Numbered from the stretch's first letter, positions 13,530-24,540 are shown. The stretch: DNA of 64,000 nucleotides from Neocallimastix lanati (nom. inval.) (GCA_016946835.1 JACVTC010000019.1:980001-1044000), one strand, 5' to 3'. Program-made: numbers and translations. Notes: generated from the letters alone by a model not told the origin.

Positions 13530-13836
13530 ACACCTCAACCCATTTTGCATTAATAATTATTTTATTAATTATTTTATTAATTATTAATAATATCTTCTTG
13601 AATATTCTTTCTGTATAAAATTATAGAAAGTTAAAGATTCTTTCGGTTCGTAATTCAACCGAAATGAATTTAGAAATTCTTATTATATAAATTATTTTAT
13701 TCTTTTTTGATAAGATTCATTTTCATCAATTAAAATCTATATTCTAGAAACTTTACATTATTAATTATTACAAACATATTTCTAAATATTTCTTTAAAAT
13801 TATTTTTACATGTTAAAACTGTTTTTCCGTTAAAAG

Positions 13837-13845
13837 TATAAATAG
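13837..13845 (+). promoter_or_regulatory. TATA box in LTR family A
   Basis: TATAAATAG, repeated at the matching position of the 3' LTR and of the solo LTR. It stands out in sequence and lies about 40 nt upstream of the inferred self-primer 5' end. Confidence 0.65.
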
Positions 13846-14084
13846 TGCGAACTTCACGAATGAAAATATTTTTCTTCGTGCTTTTATTAATAATAATTAA
13901 CGTATAAGTAATTCGAAATATTACCTTGTTGATTAATATTAATAATTATTTTAAATTTTATAATTAATAAAAAATATTTCTAATAAAACGAATTATTTAT
14001 ACAGATAGTGTAAACCTATTGAGTTTTCTCCTTTCTGTGTTTCTATATCTCATCCCGCCTTTACAATAGAAGCACCTCCGTTAC

Positions 14085-14095
14085 AATAAAAGCAC
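14085..14095 (+). promoter_or_regulatory. Self-priming primer binding site
   Basis: AATAAAAGCAC, at the LTR/internal junction, is the exact reverse complement of GTGCTTTTATT at 13878-13888 in the LTR, about 41 nt after the TATA box. Tf1-type elements prime minus-strand synthesis with the first 11 nt of their own transcript in this way. No tRNA-like TGG start is present here. Confidence 0.65.
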
Positions 14096-14558
14096 CTGCT
14101 AATCCAAGCCCTCAATACCTTTGCGCTATCCCGCAGACATTCTACCGCACTTTTAGGAATTCTACTTTCTTAATATCTTTTGGCAATCGTTGGGTTTCTA
14201 CTTTTACTAATACCTACTCTTCCGGTTCTCTCTATCTTAATCTAATAATCTTTGAATAAATCTTTTTATCTACTATCTCTTTAATACCGGACTTCTATAT
14301 CTTTTAATCTCGGATTCTATCTCCTCCCAGACGAATAATTACTGCCTATTGATTCCTATTCAAATTATCACCTTGTCTGTTTTGAGTTACCCTCACTATT
14401 ATATAATTCAATCCTTTGTATCTATTATATTACCGGATAATCCTAATCCTATGGTTGTTGAAATTAATTTTTATAACAAAAATTCTTGTACTACCCGATC
14501 ATATAATTCAAATTAAACTTGTACTACCCTATTAAGATAAAACTTACATTACCTTAAC

Positions 14559-14606
<48 letters not shown>

Positions 14607-14858
14607 GATAATATTAAATTAATCTTGTATTACCTTAACCCTTCAAAATTAATTCTAATATTTACCCAACAAAATTAATTAATAATTAGATAAATAATAT
14701 TAAATTAATTTAATAAGAAAAAAATTTTTAATTTTTAGATAAATATTTTAGATTAATTTAGTGAATAAATCAATTAGTTCTAGATAAATAAAAAAAAAAA
14801 AAAAATTTTTTTTCATTTAATTTATTACAAAAATAATAAATTTTTTAAATTAGCTTAG

Positions 14859-14895
<37 letters not shown>

Positions 14896-15944
14896 ATAAT
14901 AATAATAATATTAATAATTGTAATAATAATTTTTTATTTTTAATTATTTTAATAAATTACTTGCTTGAAATAATAGCAAGAAAAACCTGTTCAATTTTAT
15001 TTTTTTTTATTTATTTATTTAAAAAGGCGTTTATACGAGCGAATAGAGCTCATATACAGAGTTAGAAGAATTATCTTCTTTAGTGTTGCACTCGACGAAT
15101 AGATTTGGTTCTAGACTAGGTAAAACTCTATAAGAGAGCACCGTAGCCTATTATAAAGGAAAACGGTTCTAGGTTTGCAACAACTCTGGCGAATAAGGAG
15201 CTTACGTCACCGAAGGCGTAAGATTAAAATTATATAGTATTTTAAAATTTTATTTCGTGCTTACTCGCGGCACTAGTTATAATAGTACTGACGGTTTTTT
15301 CTATAGTTGTGAGTCAATAGTACTATTCTATTTTATCAATTAATAATTTTATAATTAATATTATAATTTTATAATTAAGAAAACAAAGATTAAAATATAA
15401 ATATAAGGTTTATACGACTTCCAAAGCGACAGAAGTTGGTCTCTGTTTTCGTAACATTTTAGTGTTCAGATACTATTGATATAGGGGAAAATAATTTGTT
15501 TTATTCTTTTCAGCTAACAATAAGTTAGACATAATAAAGAATCTAACAATATTACTTCCTTTTGTCTATAAGACATTAACAATCGATTTTATCTGCGTTA
15601 TCACTAAAAGGCTAAAGGAACTTATCGTATAAAACTTTGATAGATTATATATTTAGTTGGTCCAATACTATATAATCTAGTTTATATTTCAGTAATTTTT
15701 GATAAATAATTATAAAATAGAAATATTTAATTATAAAATATTATAAAGTGTTATTAAAATTTTGTGTTCTTATCCATTAACCTTGGAAACCTACCAATAA
15801 ACAACTTTTGAACTTTTGGAATCGCTACTACCTATCTAACTTTTGGATTATTGGAATCTCTACTACCACTTTGGGAACTTCTGGATTCTACCGCCTATTC
15901 TTTACCTTTGAAAACTTATTCTACTCTACCTTATTTATTTCAAT
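14096..15944 (+). other. Long untranslated leader of the chromovirus
   Basis: A 1.85-kb stretch with no substantial frame. The first 450 bases are C/T-rich on this strand, unlike the flanks. Poly-A runs lie at about 14564-14602 and 14862-14892. A structured, GC-richer block (15037-15225) is shared with the second Ty3 element and is described separately. Downstream is further sequence of moderate GC with inverted repeats such as AGTACTGACGG..CAATAGTACT near 15285-15330. Confidence 0.6.
15037..15225 (+). ncRNA. Conserved structured leader RNA motif, chromovirus copy
   Basis: The 5' box (15037-15063) begins GAGCGAATAGAGCTCATA and ends CAGAGTT. The 3' box (15186-15225) is 40 nt identical to 58547-58586 in the other Ty3 element. 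CAGAGTT (15057-15063) pairs with AACTCTG (15182-15188). In the second element these become CAGTG and CACTG, a compensatory change. The 3' box holds the hairpin CTTACG/CGTAAG (15201-15206/15217-15222). AGCTC (15048-15052 region) can pair with GAGCT around 15198-15202, which competes with the base of that hairpin. The interior is variable but forms its own hairpin (AGAAG..CTTCT). Function is unknown: packaging, translation and self-cleavage are all possible. I found no match to hammerhead core sequences. Confidence 0.6.
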
Positions 15945-18389
15945 ATGGACAACTATAACCAAGAAAATCCTACCTTTAAGGACGGTTTTGCTGGTGATCG
16001 TCGATTCTTTAAAGGATTTCTAGCTAAAATGGAACTTATTTTTATGATTCAACCGGAAAGATTTGCAAACGATGAAGCTAAAGTAATCTATATCATTTCT
16101 CGTTTGTATGGAAACGCCATGAATTGGGCTGCTACCCTTATTGAAAACCAAGATCCTTGTCTCCTTAATTATAATCAATTCATTGCTAGATTAAAATCAG
16201 TATTTGGAAGCTACGACTCTACCTTTATTGCCAACCAGAAATTAAGAACAATCAAACAAAAACGAATTGGTGAAGTCAGAAATTATATTTTAGAATTTAA
16301 TAAATACGCCGATGAATCTTCTTGGAATGAAGAAGCCAAGATGGACGCCTTTCTTGTCGGTCTACATGACCATATTGCTACTAGAATTTTAGAAATGTTT
16401 CCTGGACCTCAAACCCTCTTTGCTATGCAAACAATTGCATCTCGAATCGATAATCGTATTTCTACTCATAGACAATTTTCCAATCTTCATGGTCAAAATT
16501 CAAATAATAGTAATAATAATAAAAATAAAAAGGGCAAAAAATCATTCTTTTTCCAAAAGCAATTTAAATCCAAACCTCATGGACCTCTATCTCAAGAAGA
16601 AAAAGAAAGAAGAAGAAGAGAAAATCTTTGTTTGTATTGTGGATCCTCTGAACATTCTCTCGACAATTGTCCACTTAAAAATAAATATAAAAATAAAAAT
16701 AAACCTTCATCAAGTAGCACTTATGTTTCTAATCCCGAATCAAAACCTATTTCTAGACCTAGAGTTTCTAACTCAAATCTTCCTATTTACGAATTTTCTT
16801 TGAGTATTGATAATACAAATTCTACTGCTAAAATTCTTCTCGATACTGGTTCTCAAATCAATTTAATGGATATCTACTATATTAAAGAAAATAATATCCC
16901 GTATTCAACTAAAACTAATTTCCCTAAGGTATCTGGCATCGGTGGAAAGCAAACTATTCTTGGAAAAACTCTTCCTATTTCCATCACTTATAATAACCAT
17001 AAATGTAAGACTCAATTCTATGTGGTTGACCTTCCTTCTTATTGTGCTATTTTAGGTTTCGAATGGATTTCTACTCACAATCCTGATATTGACTTCAAAA
17101 ATAAAGTCTTAAGATTTAATTCCAATTATTGCATTGAAAATTGTTTAATCATCCCTAACTCCTTTACTTCTTATGTTCCTCTAAATACTACTAAACAAAA
17201 TGACAAAAATGAAAATGAAGAAATCAATAATAAAATAAGCAAATCATTACCAAAAAAAATACTTCCATTTATAGACACTTTCAGTGAAATATATACTAAT
17301 GAATCACCTCCTTATTGTCCTTTTGATAGCGAGATTAAACCCAAACAAAATGAAAAACTTCATTATGACCCAATCTACCCCTTAACTGAAAAAGAACCTC
17401 TAGCTTCGAAGAAATATATTAAAGAAAATGAAGACAAAAAATTTATTAGAAAATCTAAATTTCCAGCTGCTGCTTCTATTCTATTTGTTCCCAAGAAAGA
17501 CCTAAATGATCTCTTTCGTATTCATAAACCACCCTCCGATTTTTTTTCCGATAAAGATACTCAATTCACTTCAAAATTTTGGTCAGCTATTTGTAAATCC
17601 TTCAATATTACAACGAAACTTGCTTCTCCCTTCCATCACCAAACCAATGGTTTAACGGAGAGGGTGAACTCCGTTATTGAACAATACTTAAGATGTTATT
17701 CAAACTTTAAAGGTTCTGATTGGTATAATTTTTTATTCCTAGCAGAATTCAGTTATAATAATTCAATTCAAGAATCAATTAAGCACTCACCTGTTTATGC
17801 AAACTATGGATATAATCCAAGATATTCACCATCAATTCCAAACAGTACAGATGTTCCTAGAGCTGATGAATTTACAAAAGATTTTTCAGAATTATTTAAA
17901 ACACTTAATGGAAATTTACAACAAGCAAGAAAAAAGCAAGAAGAATTCGCAAACAAACATCGTATTGAAGCTCCAAATTTTAAACCTGGTGATAAAGTGT
18001 GGATTAATAGTTCACTTATAATTCATAATGGAAATAAAAAACTTAAACCCAGAAAACTTGGTCCATATAAAATCATTAAGAAAATTTCTCCCGTTTCATA
18101 TAAGTTAGACTTACCAAAAGAAATCAGAATCCATCCTGTAATACATGTTTCTGAACTTGAACCATTTTATGAAGATCACTTTGGACGAAAGAAAGAACCA
18201 CCACCACCGATAATTATTGACAATGAAGAAGAATACGAAGTTGAAAAAATTCTTGATAAAAGGAAACATTATGGCAAAACCCAATATCTTATTAAATGGA
18301 AAGGTTATCCTTTATCTGAAGCATCTTGGGAACCCGAAGAAAATTTAAATTGCTCTAAACTCTTAAAAGAATTTAACAAAAATAACTAA
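15945..18389 (+). CDS. Gag-protease-(truncated) integrase-chromodomain polyprotein, 814 aa
   Basis: One frame encodes, in order, a retrotransposon Gag domain (about residues 10-190), a basic Asn/Lys linker, a CCHC zinc knuckle (C-x2-C-x4-H-x4-C, about 229-242), an aspartic protease with DTG at about 300-302 and an ILGFEWI core, then the start of an RT domain (ILFVPKKD, about residue 510). Within some 15 residues the sequence jumps to the integrase core at SDKDTQF, so RT, RNase H and the first half of integrase are gone, with the frame kept. The rest has the integrase Glu (TER after HHQTNGL), the C-terminal integrase domain and a chromodomain at about 765-814 ([17 protein letters not shown]). 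Chromodomains steer integration to marked chromatin. The protein can supply Gag and protease but cannot copy RNA. Confidence 0.88.
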   Translation: MDNYNQENPTFKDGFAGDRRFFKGFLAKMELIFMIQPERFANDEAKVIYIISRLYGNAMNWAATLIENQDPCLLNYNQFIARLKSVFGSYDSTFIANQKLRTIKQKRIGEVRNYILEFNKYADESSWNEEAKMDAFLVGLHDHIATRILEMFPGPQTLFAMQTIASRIDNRISTHRQFSNLHGQNSNNSNNNKNKKGKKSFFFQKQFKSKPHGPLSQEEKERRRRENLCLYCGSSEHSLDNCPLKNKYKNKNKPSSSSTYVSNPESKPISRPRVSNSNLPIYEFSLSIDNTNSTAKILLDTGSQINLMDIYYIKENNIPYSTKTNFPKVSGIGGKQTILGKTLPISITYNNHKCKTQFYVVDLPSYCAILGFEWISTHNPDIDFKNKVLRFNSNYCIENCLIIPNSFTSYVPLNTTKQNDKNENEEINNKISKSLPKKILPFIDTFSEIYTNESPPYCPFDSEIKPKQNEKLHYDPIYPLTEKEPLASKKYIKENEDKKFIRKSKFPAAASILFVPKKDLNDLFRIHKPPSDFFSDKDTQFTSKFWSAICKSFNITTKLASPFHHQTNGLTERVNSVIEQYLRCYSNFKGSDWYNFLFLAEFSYNNSIQESIKHSPVYANYGYNPRYSPSIPNSTDVPRADEFTKDFSELFKTLNGNLQQARKKQEEFANKHRIEAPNFKPGDKVWINSSLIIHNGNKKLKPRKLGPYKIIKKISPVSYKLDLPKEIRIHPVIHVSELEPFYEDHFGRKKEPPPPIIIDNEEEYEVEKILDKRKHYGKTQYLIKWKGYPLSEASWEPEENLNCSKLLKEFNKNN

Positions 18390-18717
18390 AATTAAAACTT
18401 GAAAATGAATCTTTACTTTATTAATATCAAACTTATATTAATTTATTAATATCAATATTACTAAATATTATTTTATATTATTAAATATTATTAATATTCA
18501 TGTATTCTTATTATATATTATATTCATGTAACTTTATTAATATCATGTAATTTTATTCAAAAAAGTTCGTACTATAAAATGGTTAATTAATTATTTTTAT
18601 TTTATTATATTTTATTTTATTTTAATTTAGTTTAGTTTAGTTTAGTTTGCTTAATTTTAGTATAAGTTATGCCTAACTGTTAGATTCGTCTGGTATCCGA
18701 ATCCTGGAGGCGGACCA

Positions 18718-19361
18718 TGTAACGAAATCTTCAGTTAGTAAAATTAGAACTTTGGTTCAATGGTTAGTTACATTGACCATGACCAATACTTCATGGGTTC
18801 GACTCACACCTCAACCCATTTTGCATTAATAATTATTTTATTAATTATTTTATTAATTATTAATAATATCTTCTTGAATATTCTTTCTGTATAAAATTAT
18901 AGAAAGTTAAAGATTCTTTCGGTTCGTAATTCAACCGAAATGAATTTAGAAATTCTTATTATATAAATTATTTTATTCTTTTTTGATAAGATTCATTTTC
19001 ATCAATTAAAATCTATATTCTAGAAACTTTACATTATTAATTATTACAAACATATTTCTAAATATTTCTTTAAAATTATTTTTACATGTTAAAACTGTTT
19101 TTCCGTTAAAAGTATAAATAGTGCGAACTTCACGAATGAAAATATTTTTCTTCGTGCTTTTATTAATAATAATTAACGTATAAGTAATTCGAAATATTAC
19201 CTTGTTGATTAATATTAATAATTATTTTAAATTTTATAATTAATAAAAAATATTTCTAATAAAACGAATTATTTATACAGATAGTGTAAACCTATTGAGT
19301 TTTCTCCTTTCTGTGTTTCTATATCTCATCCCGCCTTTACAATAGAAGCACCTCCGTTACA
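18718..19361 (+). repeat. 3' LTR of the chromovirus (family A)
   Basis: Same length (644 bp) and, by eye, the same sequence as the 5' LTR. It is followed directly by the AATAT target duplication. The upstream sequence CTGGAGGCGGACCA is the polypurine tract for plus-strand priming. Confidence 0.9.
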
Positions 19362-21335
19362 AATATATTTACAATGTGTTAAATTCTCTACTGTAACTAA
19401 TGTATTTTGTATTGTATTTTATTCTGTATTTTATAATGTATTCTGTATTTTATAATGTATTCTGTATTTTATAATGTATTCTGTATTTTATAATGTATTC
19501 TGTATTTTATTAACTATTTAATTTTATATTTTTAATATAAGGATAAATTATATGATCGAAATATCTTTTATTATTTTATTCTTTTATTTTCGATCATTAG
19601 ATTAGATTAGAAAATCGGTTAATTAAGATTTTTTCCAATTACTTTTTAGAAGTAATCGGTTTTACTTAATTAATGCGATGATCGATATGGATAGAATATC
19701 GATCGAAAACTTATCTAGGTTTTTCTATCTAATCTTTTCCTAGATAAGAGATTTGTTAAGATTAGAAAACCCTTTCTTATTTAATCTTATTTTCATAAAA
19801 AAATATAAATAAGGCTCTTGAGTTCTCTTTGAGAAATCAAGAGTTATTATTATAAAAAACATAGTTATAATAGTAACATTTTTATATTTTTAACTTTAAT
19901 AAATTAATAAAAATATTTTATTCAAAAACATATTTTTAAGATCAATTTATACAAACAATTCTTCTCTTACATTTTGTGTTATTATTATAATTAATTTTAT
20001 AATAAACTCTACATTAAAGGTAAAAAAAATTTATTTTATTTTATTTTCTCAACTTAATGAATTAGTCGTTAAGTTGTAGTTAATAATTCTATTTTGAGTT
20101 AGTTCTTAATAGAATTATTACATTCAGTTAGTAAAATTAGAACTTTGGTTCAATGGTTAGTTACATTGACCATGACCAATACTTCATGGGTTCGACTTAC
20201 ACCTCAACCCATTTTGCATAAATAATTATTTTATTAATTATTTTATTAATTATTAATAATATCTTCCTGAATATTCTTTCTGTATAAAATTATAGAAAGT
20301 TAAAGATTCTTTCGGTTCGTAATTCAACCGAAATGAATTTAGAAATTCTTATTATATAAATTATTTTATTCTTTTTTGATAAGATTCATTTTCATCAATT
20401 AAAATCAATATTCTAGAAACTTTACATTATTAATTATTACAAACATATTTCTAAATATTTCTTTAAAATTATTTTTACATGTTAAAACTGTTTTTCCGTT
20501 AAAAGTATAAATAGTGCGAACTTCACGAATGAAATATTTTTCTTCGTGCTTTTATTAATAATAATTAACGTATAAGTAATTCGAAATATTACCTTGTTGA
20601 TTAATATTAATAATTATTTTAAATTTTATAATTAATAAAAAATATTTCTAATAAAACGAATTATTTATACAGATAGTGTAAACCTATTGAGTTTTCTCCT
20701 TTCTGTGTTTCTATATCTCATCCCGCCTTTACAATAGAAGCACCTCCGTTACAATTATGAAAATATAGAGCATTTAACAAACAATGCATCAGAATCTTAT
20801 AATAGCTACTTAAATAATATATTTCCAAATAAACCTATATTTTATAAATTAATATATATATTAAAAGAAGAAGAAAACTTATCTTATAATGATTATCAAA
20901 GGAGAACTAAAGGAAATTGGAAAAAAAAGCAAAAAATATTTAGTGCAACTGATGAAATTAAAATTTTAATTGAAAATTACAAAAGTAAGGAAATAAATTT
21001 ATTTTATAATGGATGCAACAGAAATGAATTAATTAAATTATGGAAAGAATGTTTAATTGATTTAAACGATATAAATATTAATTTAAAATAAATAATCTTA
21101 ATTTAAAAAAATGCTAGAAAAATAAAAATTTATTTGTTTTAAATTTATATTTGTAATGGTTTAAATAATAATTAAATTATCTTAATTTAAAAAAATGCTA
21201 GAAAAATACAAATTTATTTACCTATTGTGTTTATTTAATAATCTTAATAGAAATTATCTTTTAGTTATTTTTATTAAGTAATTTATAACTAAAACCGATT
21301 TATTTGATACTAGTTAAAATTATATTAATATCAAT

Positions 21336-21500
21336 ATCAATATTATATAATTATAAATTTTATTAATATTATATAATTATAAATTTTATTAATATCAATA
21401 TCAATATTATATAATTATAAATTTTATTAATATCAATATCAATATTATATAATTATAAATCTTATTAATATCAATATCAATATTATATTATTATAAATTT
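21336..21500. repeat. 38-bp minisatellite, MULE copy 1
   Basis: Units of TTTTATTAATATCAATATCA plus an 18-nt AT tail, about four copies, just downstream of the transposase. Copy 2 has about ten units (51592-51970). Confidence 0.8.
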
Positions 21501-21942
21501 TATTAATATCAATATACTTTTCAAAATTAATTATGTTATTAAAAATATTAAATTCAATAAAAGATTTTTATTATTTTATTAAAATTATAATTGTTATTAT
21601 TATATTTTAATAATAATTGATTCATATTTATCAAGCATTATAAAAATTACTACGCAAATAATTAATTATTTTAATAGGATCAATTATTCAACTCTTATTG
21701 TTTAAATTTTTAATTCTTATATCATTTAAATTAATATATATATATATATCGTTTATGAAAATATGAATTATAAATAATTAAAATTATTTTCATTTAAATT
21801 TTTTTATTTACTATAATAAAATATAATAATTAAAAGACAAACGTTATTATAACTAAATTTTTTTTTTTTAAAAAAATAAATGAAAAAAAAATTAAAATCT
21901 ATAAGATTCCTATATATATAAAATAATTATTATGTATATTTT

Positions 21943-23118
21943 TTTTTTTTTATTTTATTTTATTTTATTTTATTTTATTTTATTTTATTTTATTTTATTT
22001 TATTTTATTTTATTTTATTTTATTTTATTTTATTTTATTTTATTTTATTTTATTTTATTTTATTTTATTTTATTTTATTTTATTTTATTTTATTTTATTT
22101 TATTTTATTTTATTTTATTTTATTTTATTTTATTTTATTTTATTTTATTCAATCTGTACTTATATTTATGTTTCTACTATTTATTTTATTTTATTTTATT
22201 TTATTTTATTTTATTTTATTTTATTTTATTCAATCTGTACTTCATATTTATATTTCTACTATTTATTTTATTTTATTTTATTTTATTTTATTTTATTTTA
22301 TTTTATTCAATCTGTACTTATATTTATGTTTCTACTATTTATTTTATTTTATTTTATTTTATTTTATTTTATTTTATTTTATTTTATTTTATTTTATTTT
22401 ATTTTATTTTATTTTATTTTATTTTATTTTATTTTATTTTATTTTATTTTATTTTATTTTATTTTATTTTATTTTATTTTATTTTATTTTATTTTATTTT
22501 ATTTTATTTTATTTTATTCAATCTGTACTTATATTTATGTTTCTACTATTTATTTTATTTTATTTTATTTTATTTTATTTTATTTTATTTTATTTTATTT
22601 TATTTTATTTTATTTTATTTTATTTTATTTTATTCAATCTGTACTTATATTTATGTTTCTACTATTTATTTTATTTTATTTTATTTTATTTTATTTTATT
22701 CAATCTGTACTTATATTTATGTTTCTACTATTTATTTTATTTTATTTTATTTTATTTTATTTTATTCAATCTGTACTTATATTTATGTTTCTACTATTTA
22801 TTTTATTTTATTTTATTTTATTTTATTCAATCTGTACTTATATTTATGTTTCTACTATTTATTTTATTTTATTTTATTTTATTTTATTTTATTTTATTCA
22901 ATCTGTACTTATATTTATGTTTCTACTATTTATTTTATTTTATTTTATTTTATTTTATTTTATTTTATTCAATCTGTACTTATATTTATGTTTCTACTAT
23001 TTATTTTATTTTATTTTATTTCATTTTATTTTATTTTATTCAATCTGTACTTATATTTATGTTTCTACTATTTATTTTATTTTATTTTATTTCATTTTAT
23101 TTTATTTTATTCAATCTG
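21943..23118. repeat. TTTTA pentamer arrays with CAATCTGTACTT spacers
   Basis: Long (TTTTA)n runs interrupted about eleven times by a 32-bp spacer that begins CAATCTGTACTT and ends TTCTACTATT. The 5-bp period leaves several frames open, which produces long but meaningless Ile-Leu-Phe-Tyr-Phe translations. It lies inside the MULE between the transposase and the right terminal repeat. Confidence 0.88.
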
Positions 23119-23442
23119 TATTTTCTGTTGATAATATAAACAAGGTATTAATAATAATTAATAATATTTAAAATAAAATAAAAAAAATATAATTATTATT
23201 TTATATATGTAGTAATTATATATATATATATATTTTTATTTAATTTTCTAAAAAAAATTTTTTTGGTCATAATAAACGTTTGTCTTAATTATTTTTATTA
23301 TTATTTAAAAATTTATTTATTCATTTATAATTTATTCATTCATTTATTTATTTATTACATTATAATACGCCATGTTTTCCGAAATGCACAACAACAAAAT
23401 ACAAATTTTTTGTAATAAAAATTTTCGAAATGACACACCCCC

Positions 23443-23451
23443 ATTGGATCT
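23443..23451. repeat. 9-bp target site duplication, right (MULE copy 1)
   Basis: ATTGGATCT directly after the right terminal repeat; identical to 11153-11161. Confidence 0.88.
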
Positions 23452-24134
23452 AGTGCGTATTTTTGTATGTGGCTTGTTTTTTTAATTATTAAATTAATAA
23501 TAAATACTCTTTTTTCTATATAATTTATTAATATTCTGTTATAAAAATGACTTTTAAAATTCTTTTTTAATAGAATATATTATTATTTCTTTTGAAAAAA
23601 CAATTTTTTATATATTTATTTATGATTGTAATATCTTTAAAATATGTGGCTTTATTTTACAAAATATTATATGCCACATTGTTAAATGTTCGATAATCCA
23701 TAATAATTATAAATTTTTAATTAAAAATTAAATCAAAACTTTAAAACTATAATAAAATTTTATGGCTTTTTACAATAAGTGACATAAATAATAATTATAA
23801 TAAATAATTAATATTAATAAAATATAATTATAATTTATAATTATAAAGATATCTTAATAATTTTTTTTTTTAAAATATAAAGAATTTTAATGACCTATTT
23901 TAATTTATTTATTATAAATTAGTATTTATATTATTTAACATTTAAACATAATTCAACAATATTATTTCATAAATAAATAATATCCAAAAAGTTATTAATA
24001 AAAATATAAATGTAATTTTAATAATAAAAATAATTAATGTAGGGTATCTAATAAAAATTAAAATAGCTACTTAATTCATTAACACATTAAGTGTATTTTT
24101 AAAATAAAATAAAATAAATATTAAATATGAATAT
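23452..24134. other. AT-rich intergenic DNA right of MULE copy 1
   Basis: No gene seen. TGTGGC and GCCACA segments around 23644-23680 can form a hairpin and resemble the GTGGCTTTTT words in the left arm of the MULE. This may be an older decayed relative, but the evidence is thin. Confidence 0.4.
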
Positions 24135-24540
24135 AAAGTACAGATTGAATAAAATAAAATAAAATAAACAGTAGAATATTAAATAATAAAAGTACAGAAT
24201 GAATAAAATAAAATAAAATAAAATAAATAGTAGAATATTAAATATAAAGTACAGATTGAATAAAATAAAATAAAATAAATAGTAGAATATTAAATATAAA
24301 GTACAGATTGAATAAAATAAAATAAAATAAATAGTAGAATATTAAATATAAAGTACAGATTGAATAAAATAAAATAAAATAAATAGTAGAATATTAAATA
24401 TAAAGTACAGATTGAATAAAATAAAATAAATTGTAGAATATTAAATATAAAGTACAGATTGAATAAAATAAAATAAAATAAAATAAATAGTAGAATATTA
24501 AATATAAAGTACAGATTGAATAAAATAAAATAAAATGTTA
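24135..24540 (-). repeat. Inverted copy of the CAATCTGTACTT/TTTTA array outside a MULE
   Basis: About eight units of AGTACAGATTGAATAAAATA..AATAGTAGAATATTAAATATAA, period about 52. This is the reverse complement of the array unit inside MULE copy 2 (52.4-53.5 kb). No terminal inverted repeat of the MULE is seen next to it. Confidence 0.8.

Larger units (their letters stand above)
13442..14085 (+). repeat. 5' LTR of the chromovirus (family A)
   Basis: It starts TGTAACG and ends CGTTACA. Promoter signals are visible: TATAAATAG at 13837-13845, and a probable transcript start near 13878, where GTGCTTTTATT begins, about 41 nt downstream. That 11-mer matches the primer site after the LTR by complementarity. 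A tRNA-like segment lies near its start. Confidence 0.9.
13442..19361 (+). mobile_element. Ty3-type chromovirus, complete but RT-deleted
   Basis: A 5.9-kb element with two 644-bp LTRs (13442-14085 and 18718-19361) that look identical wherever I compared them. It is flanked by a 5-bp duplication AATAT (13437-13441 and 19362-19366). The order inside is a self-priming PBS, a 1.86-kb leader with a conserved RNA motif, one gag-protease-integrase-chromodomain frame (15945-18389), and a purine-rich tract (about 18704-18716) just before the 3' LTR. It lacks reverse transcriptase and RNase H, so it can only move with enzymes supplied in trans. Near-identical LTRs indicate recent insertion. Confidence 0.9.
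13277..20122 (+). mobile_element. Solo LTR, family B, split by the Ty3 insertion
   Basis: Inside the family A solo LTR lies a second TG..CA element, starting TGTAAGAATC and ending AATTATTACA. It is flanked by TTCAG (13272-13276 and 20123-20127), a 5-bp duplication absent from intact family A LTRs. Its pieces are 13277-13441 and 19367-20122, about 921 bp in all. There are no coding traces, so a solo LTR of another family is the simplest reading. The right piece contains TGTATTTTATAATGTATTC-type tandem repeats (19405-19510) and ends in a T/A-rich region with inverted AATCGGTT segments near 19612-19660. Confidence 0.72.
13260..20753 (+). mobile_element. Solo LTR, family A, split by later insertions
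   Basis: This inserted LTR starts TGTAACG and ends CGTTACA and is flanked by ATTAT on both sides (13255-13259 and 20754-20758). The uninterrupted MULE copy has a single ATTAT at the same point. The LTR exists as two pieces, 13260-13276 and 20128-20753, together 643 bp. The intact family A LTRs here are 644 bp, and the difference is explained by one missing A near 20528. It is therefore a solo LTR left by recombination, later hit by a second element. Confidence 0.85.
12279..21091 (+). pseudogene. MULE transposase, copy 1, broken
   Basis: The open part (12279-12773) gives 164 aa nearly identical to the N-terminus of the copy 2 transposase, covering the FLYWCH-type zinc finger. A substitution then creates TAA at 12771. 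Compared with copy 2, about 150 nt are missing after about 12940 (between TACTTCCAT and AATGCCACA), and short indels occur near 13065 and 13178. The reading is then cut at 13259 by a 7.5-kb LTR insertion and resumes at 20759 to the natural stop at 21089-21091. In this 3' part the run of A at 20921-20928 is 8 long and keeps the C-terminus in frame, whereas copy 2 has 9. The gene is certainly non-functional. Confidence 0.88.
11162..23442 (+). mobile_element. MULE transposon copy 1, carrying nested LTR elements
   Basis: The ends are terminal inverted repeats of about 55 bp: the left starts GGGGAGTGTGCATTTCG and the right, read on the other strand, starts GGGGGTGTGTCATTTCG. Both run on through the same TTTTTATTAC and TTTGTATTTTGTTGT segments. 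The flanks repeat ATTGGATCT exactly (11153-11161 and 23443-23451), a 9-bp target duplication as expected for Mutator-like elements. Inside are a subterminal minisatellite on the left, a broken transposase gene, a 38-bp minisatellite and TTTTA arrays on the right. The element is about 4.8 kb once the 7.5-kb LTR insertion is discounted, matching copy 2 at 49057-53832. Confidence 0.88.

Noticed and set aside
13475-13545. Functional tRNA gene
   Set aside because: The T stem pairs at only about three of five positions and there is no acceptor stem; only the A and B boxes fit.
15186-15225. Glycine-riboswitch-like word CACCGAAGG in the Ty3 leader
   Set aside because: Only a short word matches; the surrounding fold does not, and glycine riboswitches are bacterial.
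21932-23171. Long open frames of repeated Ile-Leu-Phe-Tyr-Phe in up to three frames
   Set aside because: They come from the TTTTA pentamer, whose 5-bp period lacks stops; they are repeats, not genes. The same holds for 52468-53508.
24135-24540. Regular direct repeats resembling a CRISPR array
   Set aside because: Eukaryotic setting; the spacers are simple (TAAAA)n runs of varying length rather than unique sequences, and no cas genes are present.
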